Assembly: GCF_000231385.2 (NCBI RefSeq)
Contig: NC_018515.1
Span: 107,501-140,000, forward strand
Source: Desulfosporosinus meridiei DSM 13257
GTDB lineage: Bacteria > Bacillota > Desulfitobacteriia > Desulfitobacteriales > Desulfitobacteriaceae
Direction of reading: 5' to 3'
DNA: 32,500 bases
Made by a program: the position numbers and the translations under genes. The notes beneath the pieces were generated by a model. That model made no database searches and was not told the DNA's origin. It saw only the letters and a program-made list of their open reading frames with translations. Numbering within the stretch: the stretch's first letter is position 1; every line of letters starts with the position of its first letter. This document shows positions 22,256 to 30,861 of this stretch, piece by piece.

Positions 22256-24820
22256 ATGGATAAACTCAAGAGAAAGCAAGCCCTACCACTAGAACTTTTA
22301 GCGCCGGCAGGCAGCTATGAGGCATTTAAAGCGGCAGTAGAAAACGGTACAGATGCAGTTTATCTGGGAGGTAAAAGCTTCAGTGCCAGAGCAAGTGCAG
22401 CCAATTTTGACTTGGAAGAGTTACAGAAAGCTGTTCGCTATGCTCACGAACGGCAGGTTAAAGTGTATGTAACAGTCAATATTCTGATTAGTGATCAAGA
22501 GTTTCCGGAACTGCTAAACTATCTTTATGACTTACATGAAATTGGTGTTGATGCAGTAATTCTTCAAGATATTGGAGTTGCAGAATTAATTCATAGAATT
22601 ATTCCTGAATTGGAGACCCATGCCAGTACACAAATGACGGTAAATACAAGTTGGGGTGTCCGGCACCTGGAGTCTCTGGGCTTTAGCAGAGTTGTATTGG
22701 CCCGGGAAACCTCGGCTGCTGAGATGAAGGCTATCGCTGAAGGAACCCCGCTGGATTTAGAGGTGTTTGTGCACGGTGCCCTGTGTATTAGTTATTCAGG
22801 TCAATGCCTGATGTCCAGCTTCATCGGCGGACGGAGCGGAAATCGCGGAACCTGTGCCCAACCTTGCCGGATGACCTATCAGCTAATCAATGACAAGAAG
22901 CAGAACCTATTAGAAGAGCAGAATATAGGGGATCACTTATTAAGTCCAAGGGATCTGAATTTAGCCGAGGAATTAGCGGAGCTAAAAGGAATTGGCATTC
23001 ATTCTCTTAAAGTAGAAGGAAGAATGAAGCGGCCGGAATATGTAGCTACTGTTATTCGACTCTACAGGCAAGCCATCGATAGGATCGAGGATCAACAGGA
23101 GGGTAATGCTGTCGCCCCCTTACTAACCCCTGCAGAGCATCAGGAATTATTGCAGGTTTTCAATAGAGATTTTACCAATGGATATTTCCGGGAGAATCTG
23201 GGCGCAGAACTAATGAGTTATTCTCGCCCCAATAATCGGGGAACCCGGCTAGGCCGAGTAGCCCGCTCAGAACGTGGTCGGCTAGCCATTAAATTAGAAG
23301 GCTCACTCCACCCCGGAGATGGAATAGAATTCTGGACCGGGCGTGGGCGTGAAGGGGTTACTGTTGGGCTTATTTGGAGGAATGGACTAGAGACGACTGA
23401 AGGATTGCCTGGAGAAACTGTTGAGATTGAGTTTTCCGGCATCGCCCACCAAGGAGATAGAGTTTTTAAGACAAATGATGCTCTTCTAATGGAAAAAGCA
23501 CGACATAGCTTCCAAGAGGGACGAGAACAACGTAAAAATCCACTGACCATGCGGCTATCAGGGCATGTAGGTGAACAATTATGCTTAGAAGTGATGAGCG
23601 CGCAGCGGAAAGTAACTGTTCATTCTGCAAGCCCGGCTCAAATGGCCATGAAAAGGCCGCTGACCTTTGACTATGCCTTCCAGCAGCTAGGCAGGTTAGG
23701 GACAACCCCTTTTTGGCTGGACAAGTTAGAAATGGAAATTGATGAGGGGATTATGCTGCCGGTAAGTGACCTGAATGAAATGCGACGTCAGGCAATTGAA
23801 GAGTTATTGAAACAATCGCGGCAAATAGTGGATCGGCAAACCTATAGACAGAGAGTGGAGCGCTGGAAAGAGCGCCAAGCTTTTGAGAGAAATAGCTCAA
23901 TCAGCCTACAGAAAGACATTCTGCCTCAAGTCTCCGTGGCTGTTAGTGACCCGTTGACCCTGCAGGCTGCACTCAAAGCCGGAGGAAAACGGGTATTAAT
24001 TGGCGGAGAGCACTGGCGTTCCCGGCGCAGTTTTTCCCTTGAAGAAATTCGAGGTAGCTTCTTAGATTGCCGGAAACAAAAAGTAGACTGCGTTTGGCGA
24101 CTTCCCCGGGTCTTAAACGAAGCTCAGAGTGAAAGTCTTCTCATAGATCTTAAAAAAGCGGCAGAGTGGGAAGTAAAGCCTAAAATCATGGTATCTAACC
24201 TCGGAGAGTTGGAAATGTTAAAGAGCATTGATAGGGAATGGCCCTTCGAAGTGGATTATTCTTTAAATGTGTTTAATGAAGGGAGTCTTGCTTACTTCAG
24301 GAAGCTAGGAGCTCAGAGAATAACCCTCTCTCCCGAATTGCACCACGAACAACTTGCCTATTTAGCGAAATGGTCAGGTACAGAGGTTATAGTCTTCGGG
24401 GATTTAGAGATGATGGTGAGTGAGTATTGCCCAGTAGGGGCAACCCTTGGAGGGAAAAAAGGGGAACGCTGTGCCAGAAATTGCATGAAAGAATCTCATT
24501 TCCTGCGTGATCGCATGAAGTATGATTTTCCTGTGGAGACAGACCAGGAGTGCCGGATGCACCTTTTTAATGTTAAGATCCTTAACCTCTATGAGGAACT
24601 TGCCCAAATTCGACGAATGGGAGTTTCAACGGTTCGCTTACAATTGACCAGACAAACACCGGCCCAAGTTCAGCAAAGTGTACGCTTATTTAATGAAGCT
24701 TGGGATATGTTACAGATGGCTAAAAAGGGTAAATGGACTTCGAATGATGGAATGGCTGAGTTGAGCACAATTTTTCCAGAGGGTTTTACAAAAGGTCATT
24801 TCTTCCGGGGTGTTTTATAG
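22256..24820 (+). CDS. U32 peptidase-family protein with internal duplication, possible RNA hydroxylase
   Basis: This is an 854-residue member of the U32 family with a DUF3656-type middle region. Characterised relatives hydroxylate RNA bases in E. coli: RlhA acts on C2501 of 23S rRNA and TrhP on tRNA U34. The N-terminal barrel begins LELLAPAGSYEAFKAAVENG and carries VFVHGALCISYSGQC with Cys177 and Cys184, GGRSGNRG, then Cys200 and Cys204. The C-terminal half repeats this plan: SDPLTLQAALKAGGKRVLIGG near residue 564, then VIVFGDLEMMVSEYC with Cys725, GGKKGERC with Cys739, and Cys743, plus a later Cys766. ATG 22256 follows AGGTGA by 9 nt. mutS2 begins 41 nt later with no terminator between, so the two probably share a transcript. 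Substrate not determined. Confidence 0.82.
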   Translation: MDKLKRKQALPLELLAPAGSYEAFKAAVENGTDAVYLGGKSFSARASAANFDLEELQKAVRYAHERQVKVYVTVNILISDQEFPELLNYLYDLHEIGVDAVILQDIGVAELIHRIIPELETHASTQMTVNTSWGVRHLESLGFSRVVLARETSAAEMKAIAEGTPLDLEVFVHGALCISYSGQCLMSSFIGGRSGNRGTCAQPCRMTYQLINDKKQNLLEEQNIGDHLLSPRDLNLAEELAELKGIGIHSLKVEGRMKRPEYVATVIRLYRQAIDRIEDQQEGNAVAPLLTPAEHQELLQVFNRDFTNGYFRENLGAELMSYSRPNNRGTRLGRVARSERGRLAIKLEGSLHPGDGIEFWTGRGREGVTVGLIWRNGLETTEGLPGETVEIEFSGIAHQGDRVFKTNDALLMEKARHSFQEGREQRKNPLTMRLSGHVGEQLCLEVMSAQRKVTVHSASPAQMAMKRPLTFDYAFQQLGRLGTTPFWLDKLEMEIDEGIMLPVSDLNEMRRQAIEELLKQSRQIVDRQTYRQRVERWKERQAFERNSSISLQKDILPQVSVAVSDPLTLQAALKAGGKRVLIGGEHWRSRRSFSLEEIRGSFLDCRKQKVDCVWRLPRVLNEAQSESLLIDLKKAAEWEVKPKIMVSNLGELEMLKSIDREWPFEVDYSLNVFNEGSLAYFRKLGAQRITLSPELHHEQLAYLAKWSGTEVIVFGDLEMMVSEYCPVGATLGGKKGERCARNCMKESHFLRDRMKYDFPVETDQECRMHLFNVKILNLYEELAQIRRMGVSTVRLQLTRQTPAQVQQSVRLFNEAWDMLQMAKKGKWTSNDGMAELSTIFPEGFTKGHFFRGVL

Positions 24821-24861
24821 TTTAGTCAGATACGTGTTTTGATTAGACAAAGGAGGAACGA

Positions 24862-27225
24862 ATGGGAATTGATGATAAAGTCCTTCATAAGTTGGACTTT
24901 CCAAAAGTATTATCAAGTTTAGCAGAGTACTGCATTCTACCGCGAGCCAAAGAATTAGCTATTGGTTTGAAACCTTATGTTGATTTAGAATCCGTTCGTT
25001 TGGCTTTGCAGCAAACAGAAGAAGGCAAGAACCTTCTGCGCGGAAATCCTCTGTTTTCAGTTCGCGGGGCCAAAGAAATTCGTCCCTATATAGAGCGCTG
25101 CTTACGGGGAGGGGTAATTCACGGCGAGGAACTCCTGGAAATTCGAGACACCTTACGAGCAGGGCGCAAAATCAAGCAGCTCTTGCAGGATTTGCGAGAG
25201 CAATTTCCGGGGTTATGGGATATTACCTTGCCGATTGAGCCTCAAAAGCCTCTTGAGGATGAAATAACTCGTTGCATTTCTGAAGATGGAAAGGTGGCGG
25301 ATAACGCCACTCCGGAATTAGCTGACTTCAGAAGAGCTATCAATAGATTGCAGAACCGGATTCGAGAAAGTTTAGAAGCAACTTTACGAAATCCAAGTTA
25401 TCAGAAAATCCTGCAAGACCCCATTATTACTCAACGCTCAGATAGATATGTAATACCGGTCAAACAGGAATATCGGGCCTCATTTCCCGGTATTGTTCAT
25501 GATCAATCGGCAAGTGGTGCCACCTTATTTATTGAACCTATGCCGGTAGTGCACCTAGGTAACGAATTACGTGAAGTAATCTTAAAGGAACAACGGGAAG
25601 TGCAAAGAATTCTGCAGATGCTCTCAGCTCAAATCGAAGGGCGAGGGGATGAGATAGCAGACCTGCATGAGGCTTTAGCTCAATTAGATCTGGTTATCGC
25701 TAAGGCTCACCTAAGTGTTTCCATGAACGCAGGAGCCCCTGAGTTGGTCGCCGGCCAGCAAATCAAGCTTGTTCAAGCTAGGCACCCTCTAATAAGCGGA
25801 AGGGTTGTTCCCCTATCGTTGGAACTAGGGATTGAATTCGACACTTTAGTCATTACCGGACCCAATACCGGTGGAAAAACAGTTGCTTTAAAGGTCGTCG
25901 GGCTTATGGCAGCTATGAATCAGTCCGGTCTGCAAATTCCTGCAGAAAGTGATTCCCGCATGGGTGTCTTCACCCAGATATTTGCGGATATTGGAGACGA
26001 ACAAAGTGTCGAACAATCCTTAAGTACTTTCTCAGGACACATGAAAAACATTGTAGAAATCATAGATCGCTCAGATGGACGATCTCTGGTCTTACTTGAC
26101 GAGGTGGGGGCCGGAACAGATCCTACGGAAGGGGCAGCCCTGGCAATGGGTATTTTAGCGGAGCTCCATGAACGCGGCTGTCGAACTGTATCCACCACTC
26201 ACTACGGAGCCTTAAAGACTTTTGCCTATGAGACTCCGAGGGTTAAGAATGCTTCTGTAGAGTTTGACACGGAGACTTTGCGTCCCACCTATCGGCTGCT
26301 GATTGGAATCCCCGGTAAAAGTAATGCCTTTACAATTGCAGGCCGGTTAGGTTTAAGCGAGGAGGTGCTTGAAAAGGCTAATACCTTCGTAACTGAACGA
26401 GAAATGCAAGTTGCCGACCTCATTGAAAATTTAGGAGAAACTCATCGTGAGATAGAAATAGAGAAGCAGAAAGCAGAAACAGGGCGTCAAGCGGTTGAAA
26501 AGCAAACTAAAGCCTTGGAAGAAAAATCAATTCGTTTAGATGAGGAACTTGAAATTCTAGTAGCCTTGGCTAAAGACGAAGCTAGTGAAATCATCCGTGA
26601 GGCAAAACGTGAAGCTGAAGCTATAATTGACGAATTAAAAGCAGCTTTGAGAAAAGAAAATAAACAACAGCAAGATATTGAAAAGGCCCGGCAGGGATTT
26701 CGCAAAATATCGGCCAAGCTGGATCAAGGCAGGCAGGTTAAGCGGTCGGGCAGCGAATTGTCAGCAGATCAGATTATGCTGGGGCAAACGGTTTATATGA
26801 CCAAGCTTAGACAGAAGGGACAAGTTATTAAGCTTCCTAATTCTAATGACGAAGTTCTTATTCAGGCAGGTATCATGAAAGTTATGGTACCCCTCTCTGA
26901 ACTAAAATTAGCCCAAGAGGAAAAGAAAGCGATGCCCAGATATTCTCGTCAAATGGGTATCGGGGTTCGAAAGGCCGAAGAGATCCGGAGTGAGATAGAT
27001 TTAAGAGGTATGCTGGTGGAAGAGGGAAGAGAAGCCTTAGACAAATATATGGACGATGCTGTACTTGGAGGAATCGGATTGATCTACGTTATTCATGGCA
27101 AAGGGACGGGAGCTATGCGAACGGGGATCCAAGAATTTCTCAAAGGGCACCCTCATGTACGCAGTTTCAGATTAGGAGAGTATGGCGAAGGGGATTCCGG
27201 AGTCACGGTTGTTGAGTTGAAATAG
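24862..27225 (+). CDS. mutS2: MutS2 (MutSB) ATPase with Smr nuclease domain
   Basis: This 787-residue MutS-family ATPase lacks the mismatch-recognition domain. MutS2 suppresses recombination in Helicobacter and in Bacillus acts on collided ribosomes (RqcU), splitting subunits. The core and lever domains fill residues 1-320. Walker A is GPNTGGKT at 333-340, and Walker B and its surroundings read LVLLDEVGAGTDPTEGAAL. A long charged coiled coil at about 515-625 is followed by a KOW-like segment near 645-685 and the Smr domain from about 710, with DLRG at 713-716 and HGKGTG at 745-750. The length matches Bacillus MutS2 (785). A strong AAAGGAGG lies ahead of the ATG. Repeat copy B starts 5 nt after the stop. 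Confidence 0.95.
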   Translation: MGIDDKVLHKLDFPKVLSSLAEYCILPRAKELAIGLKPYVDLESVRLALQQTEEGKNLLRGNPLFSVRGAKEIRPYIERCLRGGVIHGEELLEIRDTLRAGRKIKQLLQDLREQFPGLWDITLPIEPQKPLEDEITRCISEDGKVADNATPELADFRRAINRLQNRIRESLEATLRNPSYQKILQDPIITQRSDRYVIPVKQEYRASFPGIVHDQSASGATLFIEPMPVVHLGNELREVILKEQREVQRILQMLSAQIEGRGDEIADLHEALAQLDLVIAKAHLSVSMNAGAPELVAGQQIKLVQARHPLISGRVVPLSLELGIEFDTLVITGPNTGGKTVALKVVGLMAAMNQSGLQIPAESDSRMGVFTQIFADIGDEQSVEQSLSTFSGHMKNIVEIIDRSDGRSLVLLDEVGAGTDPTEGAALAMGILAELHERGCRTVSTTHYGALKTFAYETPRVKNASVEFDTETLRPTYRLLIGIPGKSNAFTIAGRLGLSEEVLEKANTFVTEREMQVADLIENLGETHREIEIEKQKAETGRQAVEKQTKALEEKSIRLDEELEILVALAKDEASEIIREAKREAEAIIDELKAALRKENKQQQDIEKARQGFRKISAKLDQGRQVKRSGSELSADQIMLGQTVYMTKLRQKGQVIKLPNSNDEVLIQAGIMKVMVPLSELKLAQEEKKAMPRYSRQMGIGVRKAEEIRSEIDLRGMLVEEGREALDKYMDDAVLGGIGLIYVIHGKGTGAMRTGIQEFLKGHPHVRSFRLGEYGEGDSGVTVVELK

Positions 27226-27229
27226 CAAG

Positions 27230-27464
27230 GGGTCGCTGGGGTCGGGCGGCTTCGTCCACATCCGTTCACCCAACATTCCGAGGCTCGCCTACTGGCTTGA
27301 GCGGGAGCTCCGCCAAACCTCTGGGTAATACCTGATGTGAACCTGTGGCTACGCTTCCCACCCAAGCTTTGTAGGCTTGACCGCCTCTCCATGCAATGGG
27401 TTTCACTTCTGTGGAGCGAAGCCGCCCTTTCTAACGGGTCTATTATTCTTAAGAGTGTTTTGGG
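27230..27464 (+). repeat. dispersed structured repeat, copy B
   Basis: This is the sister of copy A (18281-18516) in the same orientation. The 11-bp closing stem GGGCGGCTTCG (27244-27254) and CGAAGCCGCCC (27417-27427) is identical, and the stem-to-stem distance is 184 nt against 183 in copy A. Shared inner words include CACATCCG, ATTCCGAGGCT, GGGAGCTCCGCC, AACCTCTGGGTA, CCCACCCAAGCTTTGTAGG and GCCTCTCCATGCAATGGG. It begins immediately after the mutS2 stop codon, so it is probably transcribed with mutS2 unless termination is early. The stretch 27226-27559 has no gene. Confidence 0.8.
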
Positions 27465-27509
27465 TATTTTCCAGAGCAGATATTGCTATTAATAATTCAT
27501 TTAGTTTAA

Positions 27510-27542
27510 AAATAAAAGGAGAGCATTGCTCTCCTTTTATTT
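27510..27542. terminator. bidirectional terminator between mutS2 and the PBP gene
   Basis: AAATAAAAGGAGAGCA (27510-27525) and TGCTCTCCTTTTATTT (27527-27542) form a near-perfect 16-bp stem with T-rich ends on both strands. It serves the converging mutS2 and penicillin-binding protein transcripts. Confidence 0.92.
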
Positions 27543-27559
27543 ATTCTAAAGACGTATTT

Positions 27560-30217
27560 TTAGTCGGTTAAAATTAATTTAACGGTATTGGATGATGGCC
27601 CCACATCGGACTTCTTAGGATCTTTATAAGAAGCACGGAAGTAGTAGGAACCAGGAGTAGGAGCTTTGTCATTTATGGCCAGTGAAAAGGAGAGGGCCCC
27701 TTTAGGATTGGAAATCGGTATGCTTCCAATGGGTTGGCCGGGTCGTTGGATGTGAATAATTACGGAATACTTTTCGTTTCCCGGAGGGTTAGAGATTGGG
27801 ATTGTGACACGAGAAGTTTTGGCATCATAATTAACCTCTCCAAGTACTGGGGTCGGAAGGGAAGTGTCTGGAGGTAACTCATCCTGTGGAGGGACAAGAG
27901 CTGAATCGAGTATGGGATCAATCGCTGAATTATTTGGGGCAGTTTCAGTCGGTGGCTTATATGGAACCTCGTTTGATGGCCAGGTCCAGGAAGGATCACG
28001 ATTGGGTAAATTTAAAAAGGTTTTAGTAATAGTGTTATGGGAATTTGGAGATGCCAACATATTAGGATTATCTGCGTCTACTTCTTTTTGAATCCAGACG
28101 TCACTGACCTTGGTAGGCAAATCTCCTTGGGCGGCTATTTCCGTTGCGACGAATTCTGAAGGAGTCAAACTACTGGGAAGAAGTCCGGACTTAGTATCGA
28201 AGGAGCCGCTCACGATTCCTGATGGCTGCTCAAATTGTGTTTGGACCGGCAGGTCCTTTAGAGCGGCCGTCATAACTTTCTTCCAGATTTGGGCGGGAAA
28301 GCTGCCGCCATAGACACTGCGTAAATAATAGGGGCCGGGAGTTCCGTTTTTATCTAGGTCAGGGTTAGAGTCATATCCCATCCAGACAACTCCTGCATAG
28401 TTCGGAGTATATCCAGCAAACCAAGCATCTGTATTGCCGGTCTTATTTTTGAGATTATCCGGTAAGGAGGAAGTTCCTGTCTTACCCGCTACTGCCCAAT
28501 TTCCAATCTGAGCGCTGACTCCGGTACCGCTGGTTACAACACTGCGTAGCATGCTGTTAACAATATAGGCAGTGGTTTCCTTCATAACACGGTTTTTAGT
28601 TACTTTAGGGGTGATTACAGTGTTACCTTTGGAGTCTTCGACTTTCACAATAGCATGATCAGAAACGCTAACACCGTTGTTGGCATAAACCCCGTAAGCT
28701 GCTGCCATGTCCTTAGTACTTACATGGGTAGTTCCTAAAGCGAGGCTTAAAACACGATCTTCAGGTTCAAGTGGCAGTCCCAGATTGTTCTTACCAAATG
28801 CCCATCCATAGTCCACTCCAATAAGATCCAGTAGTTTTACCGCATAGATATTAACGGATTGTTCCACAGCATGACGCATGGTAATAAGGCCCTTCCAGCC
28901 TTTAGTTGCTGTATCGAAGTTAGTTGGAGTCCAAGCCTTTCCATTTCCTCCGTTATAACTTACGGGCATGTCATCAAGAACTGTACCGGGGAAATAGCCA
29001 CCCTTTTCAATAGCCGGTCCGTAAACAACTAATGGTTTTATCGTAGATCCTGGTTGGCGCTTAGATTGCCAGGCTCTGTTTAATCCCCGGGGGGTATAAT
29101 CCCGTCCGCCGACCATTGCTTGAATTTCTCCGGTTGAAGGTTCAACGACTGTTAGGGCACCTTCGACCTTCGTATTATTAATCCCTTGTGGAAAATTGGC
29201 TGAGTCAGCAAAGGCATCTTCGGCAGCAGTTTGGATTTTAGGATTTACAGTTGTATAAATACGCAAACCGCCACTAAAAATTTGATCCGGGGTTAAATTA
29301 TAGTTTGTTTCCAGTTCCTCAATAACATAATCCACAAAGTAGGGGAACTTATAACTAACTGAAGCTACTTCCGTTTTTTGAGCGCCTCCCCGGCTTTCTT
29401 TCATCGCCTCCACATAGGTGAAAGGAGCATCCTTTTCTTGATCATACTCCTGAGAGGTGATAATCCCGGCATCCCGCATTACCCCGAGGACGATGGTGCG
29501 TCGAGCCTTGGCACTATCGGGATGAATGTAGGGATTGTACTGACTTGGAGCCTGTGGTAAGCCCGCCAATAAAGCAACTTCTGCAGGTGTTAATTTGTCA
29601 AGATCCTTACCAAAATAAGTTTTGGCCGCGGCCTGGATACCGAAGGAAGATTCGCCCAGGAAGATTCTATTTAAGTAAAAGGTTAGAATTTCTTCTTTGG
29701 TATATTCTCGCTCCAGTTGGATGGCTAGAATGGCCTCCTGAATTTTACGAGTAAATCTTTTCTCGGTAGGGTCTGCTATAAAGGCATTTCTAGCAAGCTG
29801 AATTGTGATAGTGCTAGCACCTTCTTTAGTACTCCTGGTTCGAATATCATTCAATGCTGAGCCCACAATACGAATAGGGTCCACACCGAAATGTTGCTCA
29901 AAGCGCCGGTCTTCAACTGCTATGAATGTCTTTTTAACAAGGTCGGGAATTTGTGAATATTCGACAGTTTGACGATTTTCATAGCCATGTAACACTGCGA
30001 ATTCAACACCATCCTTATCATAGACATGCGAGGATTGCTTGGTGTCATTTAGTAACGAGGGATTCCATTTCGGGGTTCCGGCCGCTGCAACTACCACAAA
30101 AATTGCTAAGCCTGCTATAATAAGTGAAATAAAGGACGTGATTGACAAAAAAATAATTCTGCGTTTTGAATGGCGCTTCTTACGCTGAGGCCTCCTTGGA
30201 TTATTCGATGATGGCAT
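27560..30217 (-). CDS. class A penicillin-binding protein (PBP1A-type)
   Basis: This 885-residue bifunctional cell-wall synthase polymerises lipid II (glycosyltransferase GT51) and crosslinks peptides (transpeptidase) on the outer face of the membrane. A basic cytoplasmic tail (RRPQRKKRHSKRR) precedes one membrane span at about residues 21-46. The GT51 domain runs from about 65 to 240, with the catalytic Glu102 in VEDRRFEQHFG and GASTITIQLARN. The transpeptidase domain has STIK (Ser391, Lys394), SVN (454-456) and KTGT (579-582), all intact. A Pro-rich linker leads to a fibronectin type III-like C-terminal domain at about 790-885. GGGAGG lies about 9 nt before the ATG. It is a single gene convergent with mutS2. 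Confidence 0.93.
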   Translation of the reverse strand: MPSSNNPRRPQRKKRHSKRRIIFLSITSFISLIIAGLAIFVVVAAAGTPKWNPSLLNDTKQSSHVYDKDGVEFAVLHGYENRQTVEYSQIPDLVKKTFIAVEDRRFEQHFGVDPIRIVGSALNDIRTRSTKEGASTITIQLARNAFIADPTEKRFTRKIQEAILAIQLEREYTKEEILTFYLNRIFLGESSFGIQAAAKTYFGKDLDKLTPAEVALLAGLPQAPSQYNPYIHPDSAKARRTIVLGVMRDAGIITSQEYDQEKDAPFTYVEAMKESRGGAQKTEVASVSYKFPYFVDYVIEELETNYNLTPDQIFSGGLRIYTTVNPKIQTAAEDAFADSANFPQGINNTKVEGALTVVEPSTGEIQAMVGGRDYTPRGLNRAWQSKRQPGSTIKPLVVYGPAIEKGGYFPGTVLDDMPVSYNGGNGKAWTPTNFDTATKGWKGLITMRHAVEQSVNIYAVKLLDLIGVDYGWAFGKNNLGLPLEPEDRVLSLALGTTHVSTKDMAAAYGVYANNGVSVSDHAIVKVEDSKGNTVITPKVTKNRVMKETTAYIVNSMLRSVVTSGTGVSAQIGNWAVAGKTGTSSLPDNLKNKTGNTDAWFAGYTPNYAGVVWMGYDSNPDLDKNGTPGPYYLRSVYGGSFPAQIWKKVMTAALKDLPVQTQFEQPSGIVSGSFDTKSGLLPSSLTPSEFVATEIAAQGDLPTKVSDVWIQKEVDADNPNMLASPNSHNTITKTFLNLPNRDPSWTWPSNEVPYKPPTETAPNNSAIDPILDSALVPPQDELPPDTSLPTPVLGEVNYDAKTSRVTIPISNPPGNEKYSVIIHIQRPGQPIGSIPISNPKGALSFSLAINDKAPTPGSYYFRASYKDPKKSDVGPSSNTVKLILTD

Positions 30218-30375
30218 TAAGTCAACCTCCCAAAAATTAAAAATGAGGAGTGGACACTATTAAATTTCCTTGAATTATATCATACTTTTACAGTTGCAAG
30301 GAAACTCAAATAATTAATAGGAAGATAATGGAATATATGTTGCCTAATTCCAACGTTTTCCAGAATGAATAAAGA

Positions 30376-30482
30376 TACCGATGCGACAAAATAGTCGCTG
30401 GGCTTCGCAAAACTTTCCGGTAATACTGCGGTGAAACTGCCTTAGAAACGTAAGGCTTTAAAACCTAAATAAGGTTCTTTAG
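30376..30482 (+). ncRNA. run of four hairpins upstream of the tyrS T-box, unassigned
   Basis: Successive perfect short stems occur: GCGAC/GTCGC around 30384-30399, a G.U-containing GCGG/CTGC near 30429-30441, GCCTTA/TAAGGC near 30440-30457, and AACCT/AGGTT near 30463-30477. CGCAAA and TCCGGT between the first two recall parts of the c-di-GMP-I aptamer, but its GCAAACC strand and receptor are missing. No gene lies within it. The whole stretch 30218-30861 is otherwise the PBP upstream region and the tyrS leader. Identity unknown. Confidence 0.35.
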
Positions 30483-30491
30483 ACTTGTTAG

Positions 30492-30520
30492 TTGCGGGGA
30501 AGGCAGAGAAATTGTATAAT
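30492..30520 (+). promoter_or_regulatory. probable promoter of the tyrS T-box transcript
   Basis: TTGCGG at 30492-30497, a 17-nt spacer and perfect TATAAT at 30515-30520. The -35 box is only half conserved. The T-box leader follows. Confidence 0.6.
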
Positions 30521-30526
30521 ATATCA

Positions 30527-30790
30527 AATTAGTCTATGTATACATTATTAATGGTATGATTGAGAAGAAACTTGGTGGAAGGTAACAGAGAGTCGGTGTT
30601 AGGTGCAAACCGACCTGGAAACTAAGAGATACGCCTCAGGACTAGAGCTTGAAAAACTCTCGGGTTCAGCCCGTTAGCGCTGATAGAGCTGGATTCCGTG
30701 CAGAGCGGATTCAATGTGGGTGGTACCGCGGAAGTGTTTTCGTCCCTCAACCTTGTGTTGGGGGATTTCCTTATTTCTAAGCTAAATAAT
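30527..30790 (+). promoter_or_regulatory. T-box leader (tyrosine) of tyrS
   Basis: The stem I distal element CAGAGAGTCGGTG is near 30586-30598. The specifier TAC (Tyr) at 30630-30632 sits in AAGAGATACGCC. The T-box core GTGGGTGGTACCGCGG is at 30716-30731. The terminator TCCCTCAAC/GTTGGGGGA at 30743-30765 is followed by TTTCCTTATTTC, a weak U-run. Uncharged tRNA-Tyr should favour the antiterminator and tyrS expression. No tRNA-Tyr gene is in the window. Confidence 0.92.
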
Positions 30791-30861
30791 CTTTGGTCTT
30801 AGTAATAAGGATATAAGATACTAATCGTGCCATATTAACTACTATAGAAGGGAGACTAAGT

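Noticed and set aside
30376-30482. c-di-GMP-I riboswitch
   Set aside because: CGCAAA and TCCGGT fit loosely, but the GCAAACC strand, the GNRA loop and its receptor are missing, and no matching target gene follows.
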